A DNA stretch of 64,000 nucleotides from UBA4459 sp963776205 (GCA_963776205.1 CAVZLR010000004.1:62001-126000); one strand, 5' to 3'. Positions 34,248-43,281 are shown, counted from the stretch's first letter. The notes: a model not told the origin generated them from the sequence alone. Program-made: numbers and translations.

Positions 34248-37037
34248 ATGCAGGATTTACATTACTTTTACAAGGTTTTTTACAAAAAACATACCATCAT
34301 TTTGAAGCGACAAGATCACTCCGGTAAATATATAAAAATACGGCAACAGTATCCATATTTCAAGTATGTTGATTATACATTTGAAATTCAGAACAATGAA
34401 ATCAACATAAAGTTCACATTTGATATGGCGGGTGAATTTACTTTCTCACCGCAACTGAAACTGGTTCATCGTGATTTTTATAGGCTGGCCGATATCTCAC
34501 ATGATGAATTATCCAATATGGTTTTTCACATCGGTATGGTCGAACTTGTCAGTTATTGGAAACTGGCATGCCCACCCAAGTTGATCATTGAACCGCATGC
34601 ACTTTCAAAGGAGCAGACTGCTTGGTGGAAAAAACTGTATTACCATGGACTGGGCGAATTCTTTTACCTGAATGGTATTATGCCTGATAAAAATGATTTC
34701 GTGGAAATTCAGTCAAAAGGGAAGGTGTTGAAACTTTTGTCAGAAAGTTTGAGTTGCGAAAAAGTGATCATTCCGGTAGGAGGCGGGAAGGATTCGATCG
34801 TTACGCTTGAATTGCTGAAAGAAGCAGATTTTCAACTTTTTCCCATGATGCTGAATCCGCGGGAAGCCAGTGTAAGAACCATTGAAATAGCGGGCTTTGA
34901 TCTTGATTCATCCATCGTTGTGGAAAGAACGCTCGACCCGCTGATGCTGGAACTGAATACCCGGGGATTTTTGAACGGGCATACCCCATTTTCGGCTTTA
35001 CTGGCTTTTGTAAATGTGCTTACGGCGGTGGCATCAGGTGCTAAGTATGTGGCTTTATCGAATGAAAACAGCGCCAACGAAAGCACGGTGCGCGGTTCTG
35101 ATATCAACCACCAGTATTCCAAATCATTTGAATTTGAACAGGATTTTGCTCAGTACAGTAAAAAATATGTACATCCTGAACTTGAATATTTCAGTTTTTT
35201 GAGGCCCTTGAATGAACTGCAGATCGGCAAGCTGTTTTCTTCCTTTCCTGAACATTTTTCAGGTTTCAGAAGTTGCAATGTGGGAAGTAAAGAGGATCAA
35301 TGGTGCGGAAAATGCCCCAAATGCCTGTTTACATATATCATTTTATCACCATTTGTTCCCGGCGATCGACTTCATCAGATATTTGGTAAGGATATGTTGA
35401 ATGATGCAGAACTGAAACCCATTTTTGATGAACTTACAGGCGTTTCGCCGGTAAAACCATTTGAATGTGTGGGTACACCGAATGAGGTCAGATCAGCATT
35501 AAATGCAGCTTTTCATAAATTGACGTATAAAGAGCGTCCTGTTTTGCTAAAAAATTTCATACCGGATGAAGATGACATGAATAGTTTTTCAGCCTTAACA
35601 GGCGCATTTCATACAGAACACCTCCTGCCCACAACTTTTTTGAAAGTATTGATGGATAAGCTGAATTTACCTTTAGATGAACAATTCCAGCTTTTTATAA
35701 AAAGTAAGTTCGGAATGGATCCGAAGATCGTTATTCTTGGAATTGGAAGAGAAGGGCAGTCGACCTATAAGTTGTTACGACGCTGTTACCCGGATGTGGA
35801 TCTCTATGTGGCAGATAAGAGCGAAAAAATAAAAGACCAAAAGATCTTGTCAGGTGATACAAAGTTGGATTTTCACCTGGGGGAAAATTACCAGGCAGAA
35901 TTGGAACACTTTCCCGTTATTTTCAAATCGCCGGGCGTTACATTTAATACGTCAATACCTTCATCGAATCAAATTTATTCACAAGCTGATCTTTTTCTGG
36001 AGTTCTTCCGCAATCAAACCATTGGGATTACGGGTACCAAAGGAAAAAGTACCACTTCATCACTTATTTATCATTTACTTGAAAAATCAGGTAAAGATGC
36101 TGTACTCTTAGGAAATATAGGTGTTCCGCCTTTTGAGATGCTTCAAAAAATAAATTTGCAAACTTCCATCGTGTATGAAATGTCGGCCCATCAGCTTGAA
36201 TATGTGCATCATTCGCCACATACTGGGGTATTGCTGAACATTTTTCCGGAGCACCTGGATCATTTTGACAGTTTTGATGATTATAAAGAAGCCAAACACA
36301 ACATTTTCAGATTTCAAAAATCAAGAGATGTGGCCATAATGCATGAAAATTTTTCAATTGCAACGGGGGGAAGAAAACTCGTATTCGGAAGTAAAGATCA
36401 TGACTCATACGATGCGTTTTACAATTCAGGAACTTTTGTATTTCGCACCAATGATCAACAATTAAAAGCATATGATGAAATGCCTTTAAAAGGCGAACAT
36501 AATATGCTGAATATCATGGCGGCCATGTTGGCTGTTTCAGGTGTTGGCATTGATTTTAAAGCATCTTTTTCACATTTAAGTTCCTTTATGCCATTGCCAC
36601 ACCGGCTCGAATTTGTGGAAAGTTTTAAAGGTATTGATTTTTACAATGACAGCATTTCAACAGTACCTGAATCAACCATCGCAGCAGTTAAAACACTTCA
36701 GGATGTGAAAACGATCATTCTGGGAGGTTACGACCGTGGTATTGATTATAAAACGCTAGTCACGTTTCTGGACGATAGTGAAGTCGAAAATTTCCTGTTC
36801 CTTGGCAAGGCCGGAGATACGATGATGCAGCTTTTTTTCAACAGGAAATCTGTTAAAAACACGATTAAAGTTGCTGATATCCAGGAGGCTGTCGATTATG
36901 CATTCCGGTATACAATTTCCGGTAAATGTCTGCTGTCTCCCGCCGCCGCCAGTTACGACCAGTTTCATAATTTTGAGCATCGTGGCGATACCTTTAAACA
37001 ATGTATTGAAAGATACGTGCATAAAAAAAGCGGGTAA
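34248..37037 (+). CDS. MurL-MurD-type fusion: UDP-MurNAc-L-Ala-L-Glu epimerase plus Mur ligase
   Basis: A 929-residue protein of two halves. Residues about 1-480 match the MurL family: an ATP-binding PP-loop motif IPVGGGKDS (175-183), LSNENSANESTV (about 267-278), a Cys cluster SCN...WCGKCPKC near 345-365, and a C-terminal helix region. In the known pathway MurL epimerises the terminal L-Glu of UDP-MurNAc-L-Ala-L-Glu to D-Glu using ATP. Residues 492-929 are a MurD-type ligase: Rossmann strand KIVILGIG, P-loop GITGTKGKSTT (593-603), the central NIFPEHLDHFDSFDDY, and HRLEFVESFKGIDFYNDSISTVPES. The last motif replaces the NDSKATN of classical MurD, as expected for a MurD2 that adds L-Glu. The stop lies in a terminator hairpin. 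Function inferred from family knowledge. Confidence 0.85.
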   Translation: MQDLHYFYKVFYKKHTIILKRQDHSGKYIKIRQQYPYFKYVDYTFEIQNNEINIKFTFDMAGEFTFSPQLKLVHRDFYRLADISHDELSNMVFHIGMVELVSYWKLACPPKLIIEPHALSKEQTAWWKKLYYHGLGEFFYLNGIMPDKNDFVEIQSKGKVLKLLSESLSCEKVIIPVGGGKDSIVTLELLKEADFQLFPMMLNPREASVRTIEIAGFDLDSSIVVERTLDPLMLELNTRGFLNGHTPFSALLAFVNVLTAVASGAKYVALSNENSANESTVRGSDINHQYSKSFEFEQDFAQYSKKYVHPELEYFSFLRPLNELQIGKLFSSFPEHFSGFRSCNVGSKEDQWCGKCPKCLFTYIILSPFVPGDRLHQIFGKDMLNDAELKPIFDELTGVSPVKPFECVGTPNEVRSALNAAFHKLTYKERPVLLKNFIPDEDDMNSFSALTGAFHTEHLLPTTFLKVLMDKLNLPLDEQFQLFIKSKFGMDPKIVILGIGREGQSTYKLLRRCYPDVDLYVADKSEKIKDQKILSGDTKLDFHLGENYQAELEHFPVIFKSPGVTFNTSIPSSNQIYSQADLFLEFFRNQTIGITGTKGKSTTSSLIYHLLEKSGKDAVLLGNIGVPPFEMLQKINLQTSIVYEMSAHQLEYVHHSPHTGVLLNIFPEHLDHFDSFDDYKEAKHNIFRFQKSRDVAIMHENFSIATGGRKLVFGSKDHDSYDAFYNSGTFVFRTNDQQLKAYDEMPLKGEHNMLNIMAAMLAVSGVGIDFKASFSHLSSFMPLPHRLEFVESFKGIDFYNDSISTVPESTIAAVKTLQDVKTIILGGYDRGIDYKTLVTFLDDSEVENFLFLGKAGDTMMQLFFNRKSVKNTIKVADIQEAVDYAFRYTISGKCLLSPAAASYDQFHNFEHRGDTFKQCIERYVHKKSG

Positions 37038-37050
37038 ACCCGCTTTTTTT
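37023..37050. terminator. bidirectional terminator containing the fusion gene's stop codon
   Basis: A perfect hairpin AAAAAAAGCGGGT-AA-ACCCGCTTTTTTT. The TAA stop of the MurL-MurD gene is at 37035-37037, in the loop and stem edge. A-runs on the left give T-runs on the minus strand, so it can serve the convergent bTHX gene too. Confidence 0.9.
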
Positions 37051-37073
37051 ATTTTCATTAAATTGTAAAAAAA

Positions 37074-37493
37074 CTATTCCTTTGCAGCTTCTTTATCTTC
37101 AGCCTTAGCCTCTTTTTTTGCTGGTTTTTTCTTCGCCGTAGATTTCTTTTCTTCTTTTACTTCAGCAGTTTTTTCCACTTTCTTAGCAGGCGCTTTCTTC
37201 TTGGTAGCCGTAGTCTTTTTTACTGCAGTTGTTTTCTTAGCAGTTGTTGTTTTCTTAGCAGCAGTTGTTGTTTTCTTAGCAGTTGTTGTTTTCTTGGCAG
37301 TTGTCTTTTTTTCGTCCACTTTCTTTTCCTCGGCTACAACTGGTTCTTCTTCTTTATTTACTGCGGGTTTTTTTGTTTTTGGTTTCACTACTGCTGGTAT
37401 CTCTTTCCGGTCCTTTCTTTTTCTCTTTCTACTCACACCATACGTGCCTGCAATTATTTTACCTCTTTTTGTCTTTTTATCTCCTTTACCCAT
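37074..37493 (-). CDS. small ribosomal protein bTHX-like, with long Lys/Ala-rich tail
   Basis: A 139-residue protein starting at ATG 37493 (MGKGDKKTKRGKIIAGTYG). The first 27 or so residues match bTHX, a tiny peptide bound near the head of the 30S subunit. Most bTHX proteins are under 60 residues; here a tail of about 110 residues follows. It is made of AKKTTT-like repeats, then EEKKST/AKKKPAKKE, resembling histone H1 or HctB tails that bind nucleic acid. A longer frame starts upstream at 37550 without similarity. It ends near a shared bidirectional terminator. The tail could bind rRNA or DNA; this is not established. Confidence 0.85.
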   Translation of the reverse strand: MGKGDKKTKRGKIIAGTYGVSRKRKRKDRKEIPAVVKPKTKKPAVNKEEEPVVAEEKKVDEKKTTAKKTTTAKKTTTAAKKTTTAKKTTAVKKTTATKKKAPAKKVEKTAEVKEEKKSTAKKKPAKKEAKAEDKEAAKE

Positions 37494-37564
37494 GGTTGAA
37501 TTATTTGATAATTTGTATGGGGTAAAGTTACCAAAATTTAAAGAGCCCACAACTCTTTACCATA

Positions 37565-38254
37565 TCATTTTCTGTTCTTTAGGAATTGATTTTCGATGAT
37601 ATCACTTCTCTTTATACTTCTGCGCGTCCATTCTAGCATGATTTCTGACTTTTCCTGTTTAGATAATTGCCAGCTAATGGATGTTTTTCGTAAGCGATTT
37701 GTGAGTGTGTAGAGGATCAATGCTGCAGAAACTGAAATATTATAACTTTCTGTAAAACCAAACATCGGGATTTTTAAAAATTCGTCAGCATTTTCAGTAG
37801 CTATATCGGAAAGTCCGTTGAGTTCGGTCCCGAAAACTATGGCCATTTTTCCATCTATTGGAATTTGATCCAACTCCTGGTTATCTTTATGAGGTGTGCT
37901 TGCAACAATACGATACCCTTTTTCTCTTAGCTTTTTATAGGTAATCAGCGTATTATTATTTCGCTGATTGTATTTAACCAGGTTAAGCCATTTAGAGGCT
38001 CCCATAGCTACATCAGGGTTGACATCATATGGGTTGTTGTTTTCAATGATATGAACATCCTGAATGCCGATTAAATCACAGGTGCGTAATACAGCACTGG
38101 CATTATGTGGTTGGTAAATGTCTTCAAGTACTACTGTAATATGCCGGGTCCTGTTCATTATCACCTTATCAAATAAAGACTTACGGCTTGGAGTTATGAA
38201 CTCAAGCAGATGATTTAACAATGCCTCCTGATGTTTGTGATCTGCGTTATTCAA
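37565..38254 (-). CDS. TrmH/SpoU family RNA 2'-O-methyltransferase
   Basis: A 229-residue SPOUT-class methyltransferase. Knotted-fold motifs are present: VLEDIYQPHNASAVLRTCDLIGI, IVFGTELNGLSD, and PMFGFTESYNISVSAALILYTL. The order and length match TrmH, which 2'-O-methylates G18 of tRNA using SAM. A ribosomal RNA target cannot be excluded on sequence alone. The start seems to be a TTG at 38254. The 3' end lies 71 bases upstream of the bTHX-like start, on the same strand. Confidence 0.93.
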   Translation of the reverse strand: MNNADHKHQEALLNHLLEFITPSRKSLFDKVIMNRTRHITVVLEDIYQPHNASAVLRTCDLIGIQDVHIIENNNPYDVNPDVAMGASKWLNLVKYNQRNNNTLITYKKLREKGYRIVASTPHKDNQELDQIPIDGKMAIVFGTELNGLSDIATENADEFLKIPMFGFTESYNISVSAALILYTLTNRLRKTSISWQLSKQEKSEIMLEWTRRSIKRSDIIENQFLKNRK

Positions 38255-38360
38255 GCTTTTTATAGTATTAAAAGGTTTACAAAATTAAAAATATAGCCCG
38301 GGAATTTGTTCATTTCTAATTTATTTTGCCTTAGACATTTCATTATTAAGAAGAAAAATA

Positions 38361-38368
38361 TACTTTTG
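38361..38368 (+). promoter_or_regulatory. possible promoter -7 box upstream of TPR protein gene
   Basis: TACTTTTG fits TAnnTTTG and is 20 bases before the ATG at 38389. No -33 box at the right distance. Confidence 0.4.
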
Positions 38369-38388
38369 CATCCTCAAATTGAATAGGA

Positions 38389-39090
38389 ATGGCAAAGAAA
38401 AAGGATTCAGAAATCAAAGGTGATCAGCGGTTAGAAAACATTGAAGAATCGTTGACCAGAACAGAACAGTTTATTGTAAACAACCAGAGAACCATCAGTA
38501 TCATAGTTGGTGTGATCGTTGTATTAATACTTGGTTATTTTGGTTTTCAGAGATATTATCAACAGCCAAAAACAAAGGAGGCGCAGGAGCAAATGTTTAT
38601 GGCGCAAAGATTTTTTGAGTCTGATTCATTGGATAAAGCTTTATATGGAGATGGAAACAGCCTCGGCTTTATTGATATTGCTGACGAGTATGCTTTTACA
38701 AAACCCGGAAATCTGGCAAATTATTATGCCGGTATTTCTTTCCTGAAAAAAGGTGAATTTAATCAAGCGATCGAATATCTGGAAGATTTCGATAGCGATG
38801 ATCACATAATAGGGTCAATGGCAAAAGGTGCAGTAGGAGATGCTTACTTGGAATTGGGCGAAAATAAAAAAGCAGTTAATTTTTATGTTGAAGCAGCCAA
38901 CTTAAATGATAATGACTTTACAAGTCCGTTATTTTTATTCAAAGCAGGTCAGGTCTATGAAATTTTAGGTGATTATGGTGCCGCAGTTGATATCTATACG
39001 CGCATCAAAGAAGACTACGCTACAAGTAATGAAGGACGAACAATAGAGAAAAATATAGCAAGGGCTGAAGCAAAAAGAGAAAGAAACTAG
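38389..39090 (+). CDS. membrane-anchored TPR protein (YfgM-like)
   Basis: A 233-residue protein with one membrane helix (about 38-57, ISIIVGVIVVLILGYFGF) and a periplasmic part of TPR-like helices (about 75-225), for example GNLANYYAGISFLKKGEFNQAIEYLEDF and DAYLELGENKKAVNFYVEAA. This layout resembles YfgM, which assists periplasmic chaperone traffic near SecYEG. The N-terminal cytosolic segment is charged. It is followed by a terminator and then fmt. Function is not proven by context. Confidence 0.85.
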   Translation: MAKKKDSEIKGDQRLENIEESLTRTEQFIVNNQRTISIIVGVIVVLILGYFGFQRYYQQPKTKEAQEQMFMAQRFFESDSLDKALYGDGNSLGFIDIADEYAFTKPGNLANYYAGISFLKKGEFNQAIEYLEDFDSDDHIIGSMAKGAVGDAYLELGENKKAVNFYVEAANLNDNDFTSPLFLFKAGQVYEILGDYGAAVDIYTRIKEDYATSNEGRTIEKNIARAEAKRERN

Positions 39091-39110
39091 AACTTTATAA
39101 GTTTTCTTGG

Positions 39111-39142
39111 AAACCCGGTGTGATGATCGCCGGGTTTTTTTA
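39111..39142 (+). terminator. terminator after the TPR gene
   Basis: Arms AAACCCGG (39111-39118) and CCGGGTTT (39130-39137) with a T-run. It lies 20 bases after the TPR stop and just before fmt (ATG 39155). Confidence 0.85.
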
Positions 39143-39154
39143 TTTTTACTGGGT

Positions 39155-40123
39155 ATGGAAAAAAAAGAACTTCGGATTGTTTTTATGGGAACGCCTGATT
39201 TTGCTGTTGCCTCACTAAAAGCGATTGTTGAAAGCGGTTATAATGTAGTAGGAGTTATTACAGCACCTGATAAAGAAGCCGGAAGAGGCAAAAAGATCAG
39301 GTATTCAGCAGTAAAAGAATTCGCGATAGAACATAAAATGCAGTTGCTTCAACCTGACAAGCTTAAAAATGACCATTTCCTGGAACAATTGAAAGACCTT
39401 AAAGCTAATCTGCAGGTTGTGGTAGCATTCAGGATGTTACCGGAAGTGGTTTGGAATATGCCTGAATTGGGCACTTTTAATTTACATGCTTCATTACTGC
39501 CACAGTACAGGGGTGCGGCACCAATAAATCATGCCATTATAAACGGAGAAAAAGTAACAGGACTAACCACTTTTTTACTGGATAAGGAAATTGATACCGG
39601 AAAAATTATAGACCAGCTAAAAATAATTATTGATGATAAGGACAATTTTGAAACACTTCATGATAGAATGATGGAAGCAGGTGCGCGGCTGGTTGTCGAA
39701 ACGATAGAAACAATTAGAAAAGATAAGGTAAACTCTGTAGACCAGTCAAGATTGATCAAAACAGGTGAAATATTGCAACCAGCTCCTAAAATATTCAAGG
39801 AGTTTTGCAAAATAGATTGGAACCTGACGTCCAAAGAAATATATGATTTTATCCGAGGCTTAAGTCCGTATCCGGCAGCCTTTGCTTTTATGAAAACTTC
39901 AGTTGAAGATAAACTGATGACTAAAATTTACAAAGCAGATTTTGAAATTACAACACATAATCTTTCTCAGGGGAAAGTAATTTCTGATGGAAAAACCTTT
40001 ATAAAAACAGCTACCAGGGATGGTTTTATTCAAATCCGGGAACTGCAGATTCCGGGTAAGAAACGATTAACAACGGACGAATTTTTAAGAGGTTTTCACC
40101 AGGATATGATAACATTCACTTAA
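39155..40123 (+). CDS. fmt: methionyl-tRNA formyltransferase
   Basis: A 322-residue enzyme making formyl-Met-tRNA for translation start. The formyltransferase domain has VFMGTPDFAVASL, then the signature LHASLLPQYRGAAPINHAI with the catalytic residues, and the later TGLTTFLLDKEIDTG. The C-terminal OB-like domain (about 210-320) is present. The start at ATG 39155 (MEKKELRIVF) is the family norm; earlier in-frame codons run through the upstream terminator. Full length and intact. Confidence 0.96.
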   Translation: MEKKELRIVFMGTPDFAVASLKAIVESGYNVVGVITAPDKEAGRGKKIRYSAVKEFAIEHKMQLLQPDKLKNDHFLEQLKDLKANLQVVVAFRMLPEVVWNMPELGTFNLHASLLPQYRGAAPINHAIINGEKVTGLTTFLLDKEIDTGKIIDQLKIIIDDKDNFETLHDRMMEAGARLVVETIETIRKDKVNSVDQSRLIKTGEILQPAPKIFKEFCKIDWNLTSKEIYDFIRGLSPYPAAFAFMKTSVEDKLMTKIYKADFEITTHNLSQGKVISDGKTFIKTATRDGFIQIRELQIPGKKRLTTDEFLRGFHQDMITFT

Positions 40124-40256
40124 AAAACAATTGAAATATTCGATTCCAAATCCTCTAAATCCGTTAATAATTGCGGATTTTAGCCTGTTTTAACCCGTGT
40201 TTATTAACAAAATAGGGGTTTTATTAACATTTTAGTGCTATTTCCTGCGTCAATCC

Positions 40257-40286
40257 TTGCTTTTACCGGTTTTACCACTATATTTG
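40257..40286 (+). promoter_or_regulatory. HU gene promoter
   Basis: A TTG -33 box (40257-40259) and a TATATTTG -7 box (40279-40286) spaced by 19 bases, a full match to the Bacteroidota primary-sigma promoter. Transcription would start about 35 bases before the HU ATG at 40327. Confidence 0.75.
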
Positions 40287-40326
40287 TTTACGATAAACCT
40301 TTATTATTAATTAAATTTATTAAACA

Positions 40327-40599
40327 ATGAACAAAGCTGAATTAATCGATGCTATGGCATTCAGAACAGGTCTTAGCAAAGCAATGTCTAAAAAAGCAGT
40401 TGATGCGTTTATTGATGCAACATCTGACTCCCTACAAAATGGAAAACGTGTAGCTTTAGTTGGATTCGGATCATTTTCCGTTTCAAAAAGAGCAGCCCGT
40501 AAAGGCCGCAATCCACAAACTGGAAAAGAAATTAATATTCCGGCTAAAAAAGTTGTTAAATTTAAGCCAGGTGCAGAACTATCTAAAAGTGTAAAATAG
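40327..40599 (+). CDS. HU family DNA-binding protein
   Basis: A 90-residue HU/IHF protein that bends and compacts DNA. It starts NKAELIDAMAF, with the arm motif GRNPQTGKEINIPAKKVVKFKPG intact, including the intercalating proline. Length is exactly typical. A strong promoter precedes it and a strong terminator follows, so it is a single-gene unit likely to be highly expressed. Confidence 0.97.
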   Translation: MNKAELIDAMAFRTGLSKAMSKKAVDAFIDATSDSLQNGKRVALVGFGSFSVSKRAARKGRNPQTGKEINIPAKKVVKFKPGAELSKSVK

Positions 40600-40614
40600 T
40601 ATCTAGCATAAATT

Positions 40615-40652
40615 TAAAAAAAACGTCTTGCATCAATGCAAGACGTTTTTTT
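40615..40652. terminator. terminator of the HU gene
   Basis: A perfect 10-base stem ACGTCTTGCA/TGCAAGACGT with a TCAA loop, A-run before and T-run after. It can act for both HU and the convergent glycosylase gene. Confidence 0.92.
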
Positions 40653-41241
40653 ATGCGATATAATTTGAGTAATCCAATACAAAACGATAAGGGAGGAGGG
40701 AATCTTCTCCAGCATATTCAACACCAATTCTTTTTCCAGCGGTGATATCTGTTGCTTTACAAATTATTCCCCTATCTTCAATCCAAACCTGTTTTCCAAT
40801 TAATGATATTCCATTCTGCTTGTTAGCGATGCCAAGGGCTTTTGATAGCTTTCCAGGTCCGTTTGTTAATTGATAACCTGAATTATTTTTTCCTGTTCTT
40901 TGAAGCATATCATTAACACCTATCATTGGATATATTCCCCTGATGAGGACTGCGTGAGGAACATCTTCCTTGTTGGTGACAATATTGAACAGGTAATGAA
41001 TACCATAACAAAGGTATACATAACTTACTCCACCCTGGCGATACATTATCTCAGTTCTTTCAGAACGTAAACCATTATAAGCGTGAGAAGCTCTATCCGT
41101 GACTCCCTCATATGCTTCTGTCTCGGTTATCATTCCGCCCGTTAAATAACCATTTATGTTTGTTAAAAGGAACTTCCCCAGGAAAGATCTGGCAAGTGAT
41201 TTTACGTTATCTGAAAGGTAGTATTCCTGTGGAAGCTTCAT
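40651..41241 (-). CDS. DNA-3-methyladenine glycosylase (AAG/MPG family)
   Basis: A 196-residue base-excision repair glycosylase of the AAG fold, removing alkylated purines. Family segments are LARSFLGKFLLTNINGYLTGGMITETEAYEG, RASHAYNGLRSERTEIMY, GVSYVYLCYGIHYLFNIVTN and LTNGPGKLSKALGI. The catalytic Glu is in ETEAYEG. Full length. It shares the HU terminator at its 3' end and is 30 bases downstream of recQ on the same strand, so both may be one DNA-repair unit. Confidence 0.95.
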   Translation of the reverse strand: MKLPQEYYLSDNVKSLARSFLGKFLLTNINGYLTGGMITETEAYEGVTDRASHAYNGLRSERTEIMYRQGGVSYVYLCYGIHYLFNIVTNKEDVPHAVLIRGIYPMIGVNDMLQRTGKNNSGYQLTNGPGKLSKALGIANKQNGISLIGKQVWIEDRGIICKATDITAGKRIGVEYAGEDSLLPYRFVLDYSNYIA

Positions 41242-41271
41242 TTTAGAAAACTTAACGGAATTAATAGTTTA

Positions 41272-43281
41272 TTAATCAAATTTCATGTTTAGTTGGTCGT
41301 GCCACATGAGTGTTTCGTCCTTTTGCCTAATGACATTTTGATTTTCAAGCAACCATCGCAATACTGAAATCACTTTTTCCTCATCTGCCTTTATGTTGGA
41401 AACAAGTTCATATATATGTTGTGGTTTTTCGATGAGGCTTAATTTGATAAAGCTTTTTATCGTATTGAATTCCAATTCGTTCAGTTCCACTTTATTTTTT
41501 TCACGGCATACATCACAAATACCGCATCTTTTTGTCTTGGTTTCGCCGAAATAGGCCAATAACTGCATGCTCCGACATTGCATTGAGTTTGAAACAAAAT
41601 CGAAAAGACTTTGCAGTCGTTTTTCGGACGCTATCTTAAGGTCATGATAATTTTCCTTAGAGAACTGTATATATTTAATGCTTAACCGTTCAGTACTGTA
41701 TACAATTTGAGGCTTTGTGCGTATGGGAATATATTTTAGGATTGCGGTTTTGTTAAGTGCAATTAGTTTTTCAACAACCACTTTTGGATCTAACTCAGCT
41801 CTTTTAGCGAGTAAGGTTTCATTAATGTCAATGTAGTCATTAAATATGCCTGAATATGACCTAAGTATTTCCTTTATCAGCCTGTCGGAGCCAGGATTTT
41901 CAACCAGGTAACGATAAATTTCTTCTTTTTTTACGGGAATAAAAAGTTTTGAGAATTGACCTGCCGATTCTGCATAGAATAAGAAGCCTTCGCGCTCGAG
42001 GAATTTAATGGCATTGTAAGTTTCAATTATATTAAAACCGTACTGGCTTGCAAAATCTGATACACTGAAGTCAAAGCCAACATCTGCCCCGCTTCCTTCA
42101 GGTAACTGGAAATAATTTCCCAGCGCATTGTAAACATTTTTAATAAGGCTTAGCGAAGGAAAGGCGTTTTTTTGTTTCTTTTTAGCATTTGTAATATCAT
42201 TTGCATTAAAGAGAAGGATACCCATTGCTGGTTTTTGGTCCCTTCCAGCTCTACCTGCCTCCTGGAAATAAGATTCAATACAATCTGGTAAATCGTAATG
42301 GACAACCAGGCGCACATCCGCCTTATCGATACCCATACCAAATGCATTGGTGGCTACAATTACCCTTGTTTGTCCTATTGACCAGCCTTTCTGACGTTCA
42401 TCCCTTAATTTAGCTTCTACTCCAGCATGGTAAAAACTGGCATTGATTTGATTTTGCGATAAAATTTCTGCCAACTCTCTTGTTTTTCGTCGGTTTCGAA
42501 CATAAACAATGGCTGCACCTTTTTCTTCTTTGAGTAACCTTATTAGTTTACCCGTTTTATCATTTTCTTTCAACACATTGTAAGCCACATTTTTTCTTTC
42601 AAATCCGGATTTGATGAGATTGGTTTTCGGAAAATTCAAGTTAGCCATGATATCATCAACTACATTAGGTGTAGCAGTAGCGGTTAAAGCCAGAATATTT
42701 GAGGAGGGTGCGTATTGCCTGATATCTGCAATGCGCAAATAAGGAGGTCTGAAATCATAACCCCATTGCGAAATGCAATGGGCTTCATCTACTACTATCA
42801 GGCTTACTTTCAATCGTGCAATAACATCAATGAAGCTTCTGTTTTCAAGTCGTTCAGGCGACACATACAGAAACTTAAATTTTCCGGAAAGGCAATTTGA
42901 ATAAACTGATTCGATTTCATTTTTATGCATGCCTGTGAAAATGGCACCGGATGGTATACCTTGTTTTTTCAGTCTGGTTACCTGGTCTTTCATCAATGCA
43001 ATTAAAGGTGTGATTACGATGCTGGTTCCTTCCAACATCATACCGGGCACCTGGAAGCAAATAGACTTACCGCCACCTGTTGGTAGCAATGCAAGCGTAT
43101 CATTTCCGGCCATAACGGAGTCTATAATTTCTTCTTGCTTAGACCTGAATTCCGGATAACCCCAGTATTGAACCAGTATTTTTTTTGCCGCTGAACTCAA
43201 CTGACTTCTCTTTTTGTAAAAATTTTGTGCAACTTCATAATTGTAAAATCGAAGATACGCAATAATTATTGCATATACCAA
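41272..43281 (-). CDS. recQ: RecQ family ATP-dependent DNA helicase
   Basis: A helicase of up to 669 residues that unwinds DNA in recombination and repair. Motif I is LLPTGGGKSICFQVP, motif II is VVDEAHCISQWGYDFRPPYLRI with the aromatic-rich loop, and motifs IV to VI are seen in AIVYVRNRRKT and ATNAFGMGIDKADVRLVVHYDLP, QEAGRAGRDQ. A zinc-binding region (QCRSM to RCGICDVCREK) follows. I see no clear HRDC domain; the C-terminal part ends with a short winged-helix-like LLENQNVIRQKDETLMW. The start is uncertain: TTG 43281, or TTG 43200 (LSSAAKKILVQYWGYPEF), which fits the family better. Confidence 0.93.
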   Translation of the reverse strand: MVYAIIIAYLRFYNYEVAQNFYKKRSQLSSAAKKILVQYWGYPEFRSKQEEIIDSVMAGNDTLALLPTGGGKSICFQVPGMMLEGTSIVITPLIALMKDQVTRLKKQGIPSGAIFTGMHKNEIESVYSNCLSGKFKFLYVSPERLENRSFIDVIARLKVSLIVVDEAHCISQWGYDFRPPYLRIADIRQYAPSSNILALTATATPNVVDDIMANLNFPKTNLIKSGFERKNVAYNVLKENDKTGKLIRLLKEEKGAAIVYVRNRRKTRELAEILSQNQINASFYHAGVEAKLRDERQKGWSIGQTRVIVATNAFGMGIDKADVRLVVHYDLPDCIESYFQEAGRAGRDQKPAMGILLFNANDITNAKKKQKNAFPSLSLIKNVYNALGNYFQLPEGSGADVGFDFSVSDFASQYGFNIIETYNAIKFLEREGFLFYAESAGQFSKLFIPVKKEEIYRYLVENPGSDRLIKEILRSYSGIFNDYIDINETLLAKRAELDPKVVVEKLIALNKTAILKYIPIRTKPQIVYSTERLSIKYIQFSKENYHDLKIASEKRLQSLFDFVSNSMQCRSMQLLAYFGETKTKRCGICDVCREKNKVELNELEFNTIKSFIKLSLIEKPQHIYELVSNIKADEEKVISVLRWLLENQNVIRQKDETLMWHDQLNMKFD

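Noticed and set aside
37190..37320. Tandem DNA repeat
   Set aside because: The repeat follows from the AKKTTT-like codons of the bTHX tail; no sign of an independent repeat element.
37201..37599. 132-codon plus-strand frame rich in Val and Phe
   Set aside because: It is the reverse complement of the Lys/Thr-rich bTHX tail. Its composition follows from that, and it lacks a start signal and any known pattern.
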